Shown piece by piece: positions 42,245-50,952 of a stretch of 64,000 nucleotides of DNA. The DNA is from Lichenicola sp964247755. Its GTDB lineage: Bacteria > Pseudomonadota > Alphaproteobacteria > Acetobacterales > Acetobacteraceae. A program made the translations under genes and the position numbers. The notes beneath the pieces are model-generated. The model saw only the letters and a program-made list of their open reading frames with translations, was not told the origin of the DNA and did not search any database. Numbering within the stretch: the stretch's first letter is position 1; every line of letters begins with the position of its first letter. The DNA is taken from contig CAXTVX010000003.1 of the NCBI GenBank assembly GCA_964247755.1, positions 62,001-126,000 on the forward strand, read 5' to 3'.

Positions 42245-42417
42245 TTCCCGGCGTTCTCGACCGTGCTGCGATCCGAGGTCGGGCTGGCGGTGGCATCCTC
42301 GGTGTTCGCGTCGGGAATGCCGTTGGTCATGCCCGGACCATTCAGATGCGCATCGGCAGCAGGCGCGGGATCCGTGGGCTTGTCCTTGTCGCCTGCCGTT
42401 TTTGGCGTGTCGGCCAT
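42241..42417 (-). CDS. Small disordered acidic protein, coupled to the aldo/keto reductase
   Basis: A 58-codon reading frame starting MADTPKTAGDKDKPTDP and ending STVENAGK. Its stop shares ATGA with the aldo/keto reductase start. Composition is rich in Ala, Asp, Pro, Thr and Asn and lacks the Arg/Gly/Pro bias of shadow frames in this GC-rich DNA. A purine-rich GGGGCGAG stretch precedes the ATG. It is predicted to be disordered, with no signal peptide or membrane segment. Function is unknown; it may act as a translational leader or a small stress protein. Confidence 0.6.
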   Translation of the reverse strand: MADTPKTAGDKDKPTDPAPAADAHLNGPGMTNGIPDANTEDATASPTSDRSTVENAGK

Positions 42418-42528
42418 GGTCTCGCCCCTGTTCCGGTTCAGCGAGTCAACGCGCGGGACACGTCCGGTTGCCAGGAGGTCGGCATCGGCCTGTGTCCTGC
42501 AACGACCGTGCAGCAGGCTGGGCAGGCC

Positions 42529-42975
42529 TCACCCGGCGCGGGTCCAGCCCTTGGCCTCCTGCTTCCAGTAGACGGGCGCCTGACCGCGGCTCTTCGCGTC
42601 CACCCAGCGCGCCCGCGCATCCGCGACCGCGGCGTCGTCGTTCCCGTCGAACAGGTCGAACACGCGCGTGAACCGGTCGGCATCCGGCGCCCGCACCCCG
42701 TCCAGCAGGAACAGGAAGGCGGCTCCGTTCGGCACCTCCGCGTCGGCAGTGATCCAGACCGGCTGCAGCGCGGCCTCGCCCATCCGCCTGGTTCCGTGTG
42801 GCAGCCAGACCGGCTCCGGCATCCGCCACAGCGCCGCGTCGACCGCTTCGACCCTCGCCTCGTCCCGGCAGCGCACCACCGCGCGGTGCCCGCCCTGCAG
42901 CGTGCGGTCCAGCAGCGGCGCCAGCGCCTCCTCAGGCCCGGACCGGATGAGGTGGTAGAAGCCGATCGCGCTCAT
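42529..42975 (-). CDS. holC: HolC, DNA polymerase III chi subunit
   Basis: A 148-residue chi subunit of the clamp-loader complex, which links the polymerase to single-strand binding protein. MSAIGFYHLIRS at the start, LDRTLQGGHRAVVRC, LWRMPEPVWLPHGT, PNGAAFLFLLDG and the closing YWKQEAKGWTRAG are all typical. The ATG at 42975 was taken because homology begins there. It is often next to pepA in relatives; here it stands alone, followed by 111 bp and the 58-codon gene. Confidence 0.92.
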   Translation of the reverse strand: MSAIGFYHLIRSGPEEALAPLLDRTLQGGHRAVVRCRDEARVEAVDAALWRMPEPVWLPHGTRRMGEAALQPVWITADAEVPNGAAFLFLLDGVRAPDADRFTRVFDLFDGNDDAAVADARARWVDAKSRGQAPVYWKQEAKGWTRAG

Positions 42976-43118
42976 GCCGACGCGGCGGCCAGGCCGACGC
43001 GTCGCCGCCGGGCACAATCCGACCGGCGGCAAGAACTCCGGCTGTCGGCCCGGTGTTGATCTCCGACGATCGCGCGGCCGGCCCGGACCGGGCGCGCTGC
43101 CTCAGGAGCCACCGACAC

Positions 43119-43463
43119 GTGTCCAGTTTCCTTCGACGTCCCACCCTCCCGTTCTGCCTGGTCCTCGTCGCCCTGTCGGCCGGAACGGCGTCGGCGCAGC
43201 CGAGCGGACAGGCGGCACCGGATTCCGAGGTCACGTCAGGCCAGGGCGTGACCGGCCACACCAGCACGCACAAGAACCAGGCGGTCAACACCAGCCCGGA
43301 ACAACCCGCGCCAGCGGTGCGACAGAAGGTGCTGCCCTACCAGCACCTTCGCACCTTCCGCAACCAGGCCCAGGAACAGGTGGCGCCGGCGCCGGATGCC
43401 CCGGTGAAGCCCGGAACCAATGTCCAGCCCGGACAGGATACGCCCAAGCCGCAGCGCAGCTAG
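43119..43463 (+). CDS. Small secreted hypothetical protein
   Basis: A 114-residue protein with a clear Sec signal peptide: a basic start (SSFLRRPTL), a hydrophobic core (FCLVLVALSAG) and a likely cleavage after TASA. The mature part is Gln/Pro/Thr-rich, low in hydrophobics and probably disordered. It would be periplasmic or secreted. The GTG start has AGGAG about 11 nt upstream. No family recognised. It converges with cobC and overlaps its end by 4 nt. Confidence 0.6.
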   Translation: MSSFLRRPTLPFCLVLVALSAGTASAQPSGQAAPDSEVTSGQGVTGHTSTHKNQAVNTSPEQPAPAVRQKVLPYQHLRTFRNQAQEQVAPAPDAPVKPGTNVQPGQDTPKPQRS

Positions 43464-44527
43464 CCGGTCCGCAACGCCGCCTGCAGGCGCTCCCAGGCAG
43501 CCTCGTCCGGAGGCAGCCCGAAGCGGAGCCAGGTCGGCTGCGCGGGAAAGTGCCGTGCCAGCAGCCCGCGTCGTCCTAGATGCCGGAACAGCGCAGGGGC
43601 GTCCGGCCTCGTTGCCAGCCGGAACAGCCGCGTCCCGCCTGCGGGGACCATGCCTGCCTCCGCCAACAGGCGATCGAGGCGGTCGGCTTCCGCCTGCAGG
43701 ACCGGGCCGGAGCGGTCGCGCCACGCGGGGTCCGCCAGGGCCTGCCGTCCCGCGGCGATCGCGACGCCGCCCACCGCCCACGGCCCAAGCAGCGTCCGCA
43801 TCCGCGTCGTCACCGGTGGGTCGGCGAGCAGGAAGCCGAGCCTGATCCCGGCGAGCCCGTAGGTCTTGCCGAACGAGCGCAGCACCACGAGGCCAGGCGA
43901 CGGCAGCAGCGACGCCGCCTGCGGCACGTCCGGTTCGAGATCGGCGAACGCCTCGTCCACCACCAAGACCGCGCCCTCCGCCGCGCAGCGCGCCGCCAGC
44001 CTGGCCAGAGGCTGCCGCCCCAGGCGCCGTCCGTCCGGGTTGTTGGGGTTGCACAGCACGAGCGCCGTGCCGGGCTGGACCTGCGCGGACAGGCCCCCCG
44101 CATCCGCCACTTCCACGACGGGCGCACCCGACGCAGCCCAGGACGAGGCATGCTCGCCATAGGTCGGTCCCAGCACCACCGCCGTCCGGCAGCCCAGCAC
44201 GGCAGGCAGCAGGGAGATCAGGATCTGCGAGCCGGGCGCCGCCACGACCTGCTGCGCCGACGCGGCGCCATAAGCCGCCGCCGCCAGCCGACACAGCTCC
44301 GCCTCGTCCTCCGGCTCCGGCAGCCGGGTGAACGCCGCCGACGGCAGCGCCGGCATCGGGTACGGGTGCGGGTTGATGCCGGTGGACAGGTCGATGAACG
44401 GTTCGGGCGCACCCGGGAACAGCGCCCGCGCCGCCTGCAGCCTGCCACCGTGCGGGGCGGGCGGGACTGATCCGGCACTGTCGCCCGTGCTACAGAACGG
44501 GAACGAATTTCGGGAATGCACCGCCAT
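43460..44527 (-). CDS. cobC: CobC, threonine-phosphate decarboxylase-type aminotransferase
   Basis: A 355-residue PLP enzyme of fold type I. It makes or attaches the aminopropanol arm of cobalamin from threonine phosphate. Features are PHGGRLQAARALFP, FIDLSTGINPHPYP, LCNPNNPDGR, LVVDEAFAD and the PLP lysine in RSFGKTYGLAGIRLG. The ATG at 44527 (or GTG at 44521) lies inside the 5' end of the divergent cobD gene, so the two start regions overlap head to head. No cobalamin riboswitch was seen nearby. Confidence 0.9.
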   Translation of the reverse strand: MAVHSRNSFPFCSTGDSAGSVPPAPHGGRLQAARALFPGAPEPFIDLSTGINPHPYPMPALPSAAFTRLPEPEDEAELCRLAAAAYGAASAQQVVAAPGSQILISLLPAVLGCRTAVVLGPTYGEHASSWAASGAPVVEVADAGGLSAQVQPGTALVLCNPNNPDGRRLGRQPLARLAARCAAEGAVLVVDEAFADLEPDVPQAASLLPSPGLVVLRSFGKTYGLAGIRLGFLLADPPVTTRMRTLLGPWAVGGVAIAAGRQALADPAWRDRSGPVLQAEADRLDRLLAEAGMVPAGGTRLFRLATRPDAPALFRHLGRRGLLARHFPAQPTWLRFGLPPDEAAWERLQAALRTG

Positions 44528-45515
44528 CGCCGATACTCTCATCGTTGCCGCCGGCGCCCTGGCGACGGACGCGCTGTTCGGCTACCCGGACCGGCTGTTC
44601 CGCCTCGCAGGGCATCCGGTGAGCTGGATCGGCGCCGGCATCGCGCGGCTGGACCGGCTGCTCAACCGAGACACCATGCCCGAACCGCGGCGGCGGGTCT
44701 GCGGGGTGCTGGCGCTGCTGCTTCTGGCCGCCGTGCCGACCCTGGCCGCCGCCGCGCTGCAGCGTACCGTCGTCGTCCTGATGCCTCGTGCGGCGGCGCT
44801 CGGCCTGCTGGCGCTGGCGGCCGGCACCTTGGTGGCGCAGCGCTCCCTCTGGCAGCACGCCCGCGCGGTGCTGCACGGGCTGGAGCGGCAGGGCCTCGCC
44901 GGCGGCCGCCTGGCGGTGTCCCGGATCGTCGGCCGTGATCCGGACACCCTGGACGCCGCCGGGGTGGCGCGTGCGGCGATCGAGAGCCTGGCCGAGAACT
45001 TCTCCGACGGGGTGGTGGCGCCGCTGCTGTGGTGCGCGGCGTTCGGGCTGCCGGGGATCGTGTTCTACAAGGCGGTGAATACGGCGGACAGCATGATCGG
45101 CCATCTGTCCCCGCGTCACCGCTCGTTCGGCTGGGCCTCCGCCCGGCTCGACGACCTGGTGAACCTTCCCGCCTCCCGGCTGGCGTCGCTATGGCTGGTG
45201 CTCGCGGCCCTCGTGTCGCGCGGGGCCGACGCACGAGCAGCCGCCGTTGTCGTCCGGCGCGACGCCGGCCGGCACCGGTCGCCGAACGCCGGCTGGCCGG
45301 AAGCCGCGATGGCGGGCGCGCTCGGCCTGCGCCTGGCCGGGCCGCGCGTCTATGCCGGACATCGCGTCGCCGACCCCTGGCTCGGCGACGGCCGCGCCGA
45401 CGCCGGACCGCCCGAGCTGCGCCGCGCGCTCGCCCTCTACCTCCGCGCCTGCGTGATCGAGGCGGCGGCGCTGTCGCTGCTGGCGGCCATGGCGCTGGGG
45501 GGGTCGCCGGCATGA
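44487..45515 (+). CDS. cobD: CobD/CbiB, adenosylcobinamide-phosphate synthase
   Basis: A 342-residue membrane protein that joins aminopropanol (phosphate) to adenosylcobyric acid. Family blocks are DALFGYPDRLFRLAGHPVSW, SRIVGRDPDTLDAAGVARAA, IESLAENFSDGVVAPL, AVNTADSMIGH and FGWASARLDDLVNLPASRL. Four or five membrane helices are apparent. No in-frame ATG lies near the expected start; the GTG at 44487 gives a reasonable N-terminus. The stop shares ATGA with bluB. Confidence 0.92.
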   Translation: MLQNGNEFRECTAIADTLIVAAGALATDALFGYPDRLFRLAGHPVSWIGAGIARLDRLLNRDTMPEPRRRVCGVLALLLLAAVPTLAAAALQRTVVVLMPRAAALGLLALAAGTLVAQRSLWQHARAVLHGLERQGLAGGRLAVSRIVGRDPDTLDAAGVARAAIESLAENFSDGVVAPLLWCAAFGLPGIVFYKAVNTADSMIGHLSPRHRSFGWASARLDDLVNLPASRLASLWLVLAALVSRGADARAAAVVVRRDAGRHRSPNAGWPEAAMAGALGLRLAGPRVYAGHRVADPWLGDGRADAGPPELRRALALYLRACVIEAAALSLLAAMALGGSPA

Positions 45516-46153
45516 CCGAGGGCCCGGTGTTCGACCAGGCGTTCCGCGACCGGCTGGCCGCGCTGTTCCGCTGGCGACGCGACGTGCGCCGCTTCCGCAG
45601 CGACCCGGTTCCGGACGACACGCTGGACCGGCTGCTTCGGACCGCCTGCCTGGCGCCGTCGGTGGGTCTGAGCGAGCCCTGGCGTTTCGTCCGGGTCGAC
45701 GCGCCGGCCCGTCGCGCGGCGATCCGGGCCGAGTTCGCGCGCTGCAATGCCGCCGCGCTGGCGGCACTCCCGGAGGCGGACGGTGCGCGCTACGCCACCC
45801 TGAAGCTGGCCGGGCTCGACCAGGCGCCCTGCCATCTCGCGCTGTTCGCCGATCCGGACCCGTCGCAGGGCCGCGGGCTAGGACGGCAGACCATGGCGGA
45901 GACCACCGCCTACTCGGCGGTAATGGCGCTGCACACGCTCTGGCTGGCGGCACGGGCGGAAGGAATCGGGCTCGGCTGGGTGTCGATCCTCGGGCCCCAG
46001 GCGGTGGCGCGCATCCTGGAGGTGCCGTCCTCCTGGCGCTTCGTCGCCTATTGCTGCATCGGCTGGCCCGAGCACGCGGACGACGTGCCGGAACTGGAGC
46101 GTGCCGGCTGGGAGCGACGACGCGAGGACCCGCCGCCGCTGCTGCGGCGTTGA
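45512..46153 (+). CDS. bluB: BluB, 5,6-dimethylbenzimidazole synthase
   Basis: A 213-residue nitroreductase-fold enzyme that fragments reduced FMN with oxygen to give dimethylbenzimidazole, the lower ligand of B12. FRWRRDVRRFRSDPVP, APSVGLSEPWRFVRVD and GIGLGWVSILGP are the FMN-binding and family signatures. It is coupled to cobD through ATGA. With CobC and CobD it shows the organism makes complete B12 and needs oxygen for the lower ligand. Confidence 0.94.
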   Translation: MTEGPVFDQAFRDRLAALFRWRRDVRRFRSDPVPDDTLDRLLRTACLAPSVGLSEPWRFVRVDAPARRAAIRAEFARCNAAALAALPEADGARYATLKLAGLDQAPCHLALFADPDPSQGRGLGRQTMAETTAYSAVMALHTLWLAARAEGIGLGWVSILGPQAVARILEVPSSWRFVAYCCIGWPEHADDVPELERAGWERRREDPPPLLRR

Positions 46154-46182
46154 CGGACCGGCAACCTCGAGGGAGCAGGACC

Positions 46183-47202
46183 ATGACATTTGCCACCGCA
46201 ACCGGGATGCACGCCCTCGGCGACCATCCGCTGCAGTCCGGCGCCGTGCTGCGCGATGCCCGCATGGCCTGGAAGAGCTACGGCACGCTGTCGCCGGCAC
46301 GGGACAACGTGATCGTCTACCCCACCAGCTACAGCGCCACGCACGACGACCAGGAGTGGCTGATCCGGCCGGACGGCATCCTGGACCCCCTGCGCTGGTT
46401 CATCGTCACCCCCGACATGTTCGGCAACGGTTTGTCCTCCAGCCCGTCCAACCACGACGACTATCCCGCGCTGCTGACCGCTGCCGACAACGTGCATGCC
46501 CAGCGGGCGCTTCTGCGCGACCTGTTCGGCATCGACCGCATCGCCTGCGCGTACGGCTTCTCCATGGGCGCGCAGCAGGTCTACCACTGGGCGACGCTGT
46601 ATCCGGAGGCGGTGGAGCGCGCAGTCGTGGTGTGCGGCAGCGCCCGGACCGCCGTGCACAATCAGGTGTTCCTGCGCGGCCTGCTGGCGATCCTGGAGGC
46701 GGCCCCCGAGCATCGCGGCAACAGCCGGTTCGATGCCGAGCCGGTGGCAGCGCTCCGCGCCTTCGCCCGCATCTATGCTGGCTGGGCGAAGAGCCAGGAC
46801 TGGTATCGAGACGGGCTGCACCTCGCCACCGCGACCGACCTCGAGGACTACCTCGACCGCGAGTGGACGCCAGGCTTCACCCGCTGCCGCGCCGCCGACC
46901 TGTATGCACAGGCCCGCTGCTGGGAAGCGTCCGACATCAGCGCCGGCGAGCTCTACGGCTCGGATCTTGCACGCGCGCTTGCGGCGATCGAGGCGCGCGT
47001 CCTGCTGCTGCCCGGCAGCACCGACCTCTACTTCCGGGTCGCCGACAACGAGGCCGAGCTGCCGCTGCTGCGCCACGCCGAGCTGCACCCGATCCCGTCG
47101 ATCTGGGGCCACGGCGCCGGCAGCCCGAAGGGGAATGAGGAGGACGAGGCGTTCCTGCGCGACGCGGTGCGTCGCTGGCTGGCAATGCCGCCGGTTTCGT
47201 GA
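46183..47202 (+). CDS. MetX-like alpha/beta-hydrolase
   Basis: A 339-residue protein of the homoserine O-acetyltransferase-like alpha/beta-hydrolase group. The nucleophile is Ser127 in YGFSMGAQQ. The acid is in LPGSTDLYF and the His in IWGHGAGSP. PTSYSATHDDQEWL and TPDMFGNGLSSSPSN are also typical. True MetX has a lid with different motifs, and no methionine genes are near, so a hydrolase or acyltransferase of other specificity is likely. GGAGCAGGACC precedes the ATG; 29 nt separate it from bluB. Confidence 0.85.
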   Translation: MTFATATGMHALGDHPLQSGAVLRDARMAWKSYGTLSPARDNVIVYPTSYSATHDDQEWLIRPDGILDPLRWFIVTPDMFGNGLSSSPSNHDDYPALLTAADNVHAQRALLRDLFGIDRIACAYGFSMGAQQVYHWATLYPEAVERAVVVCGSARTAVHNQVFLRGLLAILEAAPEHRGNSRFDAEPVAALRAFARIYAGWAKSQDWYRDGLHLATATDLEDYLDREWTPGFTRCRAADLYAQARCWEASDISAGELYGSDLARALAAIEARVLLLPGSTDLYFRVADNEAELPLLRHAELHPIPSIWGHGAGSPKGNEEDEAFLRDAVRRWLAMPPVS

Positions 47203-47209
47203 ACAGTGT

Positions 47210-48754
47210 TCAAACCAGCTCGCCGCGATCCATGGCGTCGAGGAACGACGACGCCTGGGCTCTGATCGCCGCGCGCTTCGCCGGCTCCATCCGTTCCAGC
47301 GTGCGCAGCGGCATCGCCATGCGGCCGTTGCCGTCGAGCAGGGAGGCGTGGCGGTCCATGAAGTCCCAGTACAGCGCGTTGAACGGGCAGGCGTCCTCGC
47401 CCAGCGTGGTCCGCGGGTCGTAGGCGCAGCCGCGGCAGTAGTCGCTCATCCGGTTGATGTAGGCGCCGGACGCGGCGTACGGCTTGGAGCCCATCAGGCC
47501 GCCATCGGCGAACAGCGCCATGCCGCGCACGTTGGGCATCTCCACCCATTCGTAGGCGTCGGCGTAGACCACGAGGTACCACTCGTCGACCTGGTCCGGG
47601 TCGAGGCCGGCCAGCAGGGCGAAGTTGCCGGTGACCATCAGGCGCTGGATGTGGTGGGCATAGGCGTTGCGCCGGGTGTCGGCCACCACGTGGGACAGGC
47701 AGTTCATGCGCGTCGCCCCCGTCCAGTAGAACGGCGGCAGCGGGCGGACGGCACCGAGCGCGTTGCGGTGCCGGTAGCCCGGCATGTGCAGCCAGTACAT
47801 GCCGCGCACGAACTCGCGCCAGCCGAGCACCTGGCGGATGAAGCCTTCCACCGCGTTCAGCGGCGCCAGCCCTTCCCGCCACGCCCGCTCGGCGGCGCGG
47901 CACACCGCGAGCGGGTCGAGCAGGCCGAGGTTGAGCGAGGTCGACACCAGGGCATGGAACAGCACCGGGTCGCCCGAGCGCATGAAGTCCTGCCAGTCGC
48001 CGAAGGCTTCTAGCCGCTCGGCCAGGAAGTGGTCGAGAGCCAGCGCCGCCTGCTCTGCGGTGACCGGCAGAGCGAAACCCGCCGCGTCTCCGAAATGATC
48101 GCCGAACCGGTCCGACACCAGGGCGATCACCGCGTCGGTGATGGCGTCCGGCATGAAACGCGGCGCCGGCGGCGGCCTGACCCCGGCCGGCATGCGCTTG
48201 CGGTTCTCCTTGTCGTAGTTCCAGCGTCCGCCGATGGGCGCGTCGTCCTCCATCAGCACGGCGTAGCGGCGGCGCATCGCGCGGTAGAAGAACTCCATGC
48301 GCGGCGCCGTGCGCCCTTCGGCCCAGTGCCGGAACTGGCGCAGCCCGCACAGGAACCGGTCGTCGTCCAGGATCTCCACCGGGATGCCGGCCCGCTCCTG
48401 CCAGCCGGACATCTCGTCGAGCAGGCGCCACTCGCCGGGAGCGGTGACCAGCACCCGGTCCGGACGGTGCGCCGCGACCGCGCGCAGCATCTCGCCGCGC
48501 AGGCTGTGGGTGTTGTCCGGGTCGTCGAGTGCCGTGTAGGCGACGCGTATCCCGCGCTGGCGCAGCCTCGCTGCGAAGTGCCGCATGCCGGACAGCACCA
48601 GCACGATCTTCTTCTGGTGGTGGCGGACATAGGTGCACTCGTCCCGCACCTCGGCCATCAGCACCACGTCGCGGACCGGGTCGATGCCGTCCAGGGCGGG
48701 TACCCGGTCGGAGAGCTGGTCGCCCAGCACCAGGCGCAGCGTGCCGCCAGTCAT
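47210..48754 (-). CDS. FeS-type (6-4) photolyase / cryptochrome-related protein
   Basis: A 514-residue member of the FeS-BCP/CryPro group typified by Agrobacterium PhrB, which repairs (6-4) photoproducts with FAD and light. The four [4Fe-4S] ligands are present at Cys352 (MNCLSH), Cys440 and Cys443 (YCRGC) and Cys456 (DACPFN). LRLVLGDQLS starts the protein, and the FAD-domain block GNFALLAGLDPDQVDEWYLV is intact. Spacing matches the family. The ATG shares ATGA with the Smr gene stop. Confidence 0.93.
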   Translation of the reverse strand: MTGGTLRLVLGDQLSDRVPALDGIDPVRDVVLMAEVRDECTYVRHHQKKIVLVLSGMRHFAARLRQRGIRVAYTALDDPDNTHSLRGEMLRAVAAHRPDRVLVTAPGEWRLLDEMSGWQERAGIPVEILDDDRFLCGLRQFRHWAEGRTAPRMEFFYRAMRRRYAVLMEDDAPIGGRWNYDKENRKRMPAGVRPPPAPRFMPDAITDAVIALVSDRFGDHFGDAAGFALPVTAEQAALALDHFLAERLEAFGDWQDFMRSGDPVLFHALVSTSLNLGLLDPLAVCRAAERAWREGLAPLNAVEGFIRQVLGWREFVRGMYWLHMPGYRHRNALGAVRPLPPFYWTGATRMNCLSHVVADTRRNAYAHHIQRLMVTGNFALLAGLDPDQVDEWYLVVYADAYEWVEMPNVRGMALFADGGLMGSKPYAASGAYINRMSDYCRGCAYDPRTTLGEDACPFNALYWDFMDRHASLLDGNGRMAMPLRTLERMEPAKRAAIRAQASSFLDAMDRGELV

Positions 48755-49299
48755 CCGTGGCGACGCCGCAGCAGCAGGCGCACCGAACCGACGTTGCGCG
48801 CGTGCGGATGCACCGCCGCCAGAACCAGCGGCCGCAGGTCGCTGCGGTCTAGCCAGTGCGGCAGCTCGCGGCGCAGGATGCCGCCCTCCGGCCCCGACCC
48901 GGCGCCGGTGATGATCTCGACGCAGCGCAGCCGCTCGGCCTGTGCCCGGAGCAGGAAGGCGTGCAGCATGCGGAACGCCGGCTGCGCCGCCTGGCCGTGC
49001 AGGTCGAGCCGGCGCTGCGGCCGAAGCTTGCCGCTGGACAGGGCGCGCCAGCTGGTGTCGTCGAGCCCGCCGAGTCGCACGCCGATCTGCACCGGTGGCC
49101 GAATCGGGCCTGGACGCGGCGGGACCGTGCTGGCGATCGCCGGACCGGTGGGTGCCGGCGCGGCCAGCTCGCCCCCCTCCGGCGCGGCGGCCGGAGCCAG
49201 CGAGGCCGGCTTCGGCGCCTGGCCCTTCAGCGGCCGCACCTCGTGCATGACATCCAGCCACAGCCGTTGCTCGTCCTGGCCCAGCCGGCGCGCAACCAT
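48751..49299 (-). CDS. Smr-domain protein
   Basis: A 182-residue protein with an N-terminal arm (ARRLGQDEQRLWLDVMHEVRPL) and a Pro-rich linker. A C-terminal Smr domain (~92-180) follows, with LDLHGQAAQPAFRMLHAFL, VEIITGAGSGPEGGILRRE and LAAVHPHARNVGSVRLLL. Stand-alone Smr proteins are putative endonucleases linked to mismatch repair or ribosome rescue. Translational coupling to the photolyase suggests shared use in DNA repair; this is inference. GGAG lies 6 nt before the ATG. Confidence 0.88.
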   Translation of the reverse strand: MVARRLGQDEQRLWLDVMHEVRPLKGQAPKPASLAPAAAPEGGELAAPAPTGPAIASTVPPRPGPIRPPVQIGVRLGGLDDTSWRALSSGKLRPQRRLDLHGQAAQPAFRMLHAFLLRAQAERLRCVEIITGAGSGPEGGILRRELPHWLDRSDLRPLVLAAVHPHARNVGSVRLLLRRRHG

Positions 49300-49410
49300 G
49301 CCGTTCTCCGCGCGGTGGCCTGCCTCGGGCAGCCAGTCCGACAGCCCATTGTTCCACGGCGCCGTTCCAGGGGCCAGGACCGGCCTGGACCGGGCGGGTG
49401 GCCGCGCCGT

Positions 49411-50889
49411 ATGAGCGTAGGCGTGAGGTCCCGCTCCTGCCTGCTGGTTGCCCTGCTGATCCTGGCCATCCTGGGCGGGTGCTGGACGCGCAAGGCGGTG
49501 CAGCCGCTCGGCGCGTTCGACCAGCCGTTCTATCTGGGCATCGCCTTCGACCTGCTGCACCACGGCCGCTACACCGACGGCTACGGATTCGCCGGCGGCG
49601 ACGCCGGCACGATCCGGCCGTCCGGCATGCGCTTCACCCCGCTCTATCCGGCCTTGCTGGCCGCGGCGGCGGCGGTGGATCCCGATCTGCGCCGCGGCAT
49701 GGACTGCCTGGTCGCGCACCAGGGCCAGGCGGCGTCCTGCCCGCGCACGGCGCCGTCGATCCGATGGCTGCAGTTCGGAATGCTGGCGGGCACCATGGGG
49801 ATGCTGTGCTGGTGCGGATGGCGCTGCTCGGGACGGCCGCGCACCGGCCTGGTGGCTCTCGCGCTGGCGCTCCCCACCGCGCCGCTGCTGCTGTGCTCGG
49901 TGGACTACCTGATGACCGAGATCGTCAGCCTGTTCCTGGTGGTCGCGTGCCAGGCGCTGGCGCTTCGCGCCGTGCCGGCGGAGGCGCCCCGGGATCCGGA
50001 CCCGGCCTGGCTGTTCGCCTCCGGCCTCGCCCTGGGGCTCGCGGTGCTGTCCCGGCCGGCCTTCGCGATGCTGGCCCTGGCCGTCCTGGCCGCCGGGATG
50101 GTCCGGCTGGCGATGGCGCCCGGACGACGAGCGGCGCGTGCGCTGCTCGGCTTCGCGGCCGGGACAGGCTGCGTGGTGCTGCCCTGGATCCTGCGCAACG
50201 CCCTGGTGATGGGCCGGCCGGCGCTGACCTTCGGCTACGCCTCGCACACCCTGGTGCAGCGGCTGTCGTTCGACGCGATGACCCGGCACGAGTACGTCCT
50301 GAGCTTCGTGTGCTGGCTGCCGGACGGCAACGGGCTCGGGGCCGCCCTGGCCGGCCGACACGCCTGCGACCGGTTCGGCTGGGACGACCATCCCGACAGC
50401 TTCTACGCCATCGGCATCGGCCCGATGCTGGACCGCACCCTCGCCGAGGCCGGCGGCTGGAGCCACCACATGTCGTTCCTCGTGCACGACTTCCTGCTGC
50501 GCGACCCGGTGCGCCAGCTGGGCTGGCACGTCCTGGTGACGATCCCGCTGGCGCTCCGCGGGCTCTACCTCGACCACTGGTGGGGCTTCGTGCTGGGGCC
50601 GATCTGCGCCGTCGCCACCGGGCTGGCGCTCCGGGCCGGCGGGCCGGCGGCGCGGCGCTTCCTGCTGCTGAGCCTGCCGGGCTGGTTCATGCTTGGCGTC
50701 AACGCTGCGGTCGCGGTCAACCAGGTCCGCTACAACCTGATGCTGCTGGTGCCGCTGGCAGTGGCCGGCGCGCTGGCGGTCGAGCGGGCGGTCCGGACCG
50801 CGGCCGGCCTCCGGGAGCTACGGTCTGCCGGGAGGGTGCGCCACCGGTTGACGGAAGGCGGGCTATCGGCCCCTTGTAAGCAGGTATGA
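49411..50889 (+). CDS. Multi-pass membrane protein, GT39/ArnT-like
   Basis: A 492-residue protein with about 10-12 membrane helices. An acidic motif lies in the first extracytoplasmic loop (GAFDQPFYLGIAFDLLHHGRY), and PSGMRFTPLYPALLA follows. This layout recalls GT-C glycosyltransferases that use polyprenyl-phosphate sugars (PMT/ArnT group). LSRPAFAMLALAV, PWILRNALVMG and VNQVRYNLMLLVPL are typical late motifs. The acceptor is unknown. It stands alone on the plus strand, 63 nt before a sensor kinase gene. Confidence 0.8.
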   Translation: MSVGVRSRSCLLVALLILAILGGCWTRKAVQPLGAFDQPFYLGIAFDLLHHGRYTDGYGFAGGDAGTIRPSGMRFTPLYPALLAAAAAVDPDLRRGMDCLVAHQGQAASCPRTAPSIRWLQFGMLAGTMGMLCWCGWRCSGRPRTGLVALALALPTAPLLLCSVDYLMTEIVSLFLVVACQALALRAVPAEAPRDPDPAWLFASGLALGLAVLSRPAFAMLALAVLAAGMVRLAMAPGRRAARALLGFAAGTGCVVLPWILRNALVMGRPALTFGYASHTLVQRLSFDAMTRHEYVLSFVCWLPDGNGLGAALAGRHACDRFGWDDHPDSFYAIGIGPMLDRTLAEAGGWSHHMSFLVHDFLLRDPVRQLGWHVLVTIPLALRGLYLDHWWGFVLGPICAVATGLALRAGGPAARRFLLLSLPGWFMLGVNAAVAVNQVRYNLMLLVPLAVAGALAVERAVRTAAGLRELRSAGRVRHRLTEGGLSAPCKQV

Positions 50890-50952
50890 ATTACGCAAAA
50901 GTGACGCGATAGACATTATCCTCCCGCAACATAGGGTCGCGTCGACGCTTCC

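Noticed and set aside
46183..47202. Homoserine O-acetyltransferase (metX) proper
   Set aside because: The lid and signature of genuine MetX are not recognisable and no methionine genes are adjacent; only the hydrolase fold can be supported.
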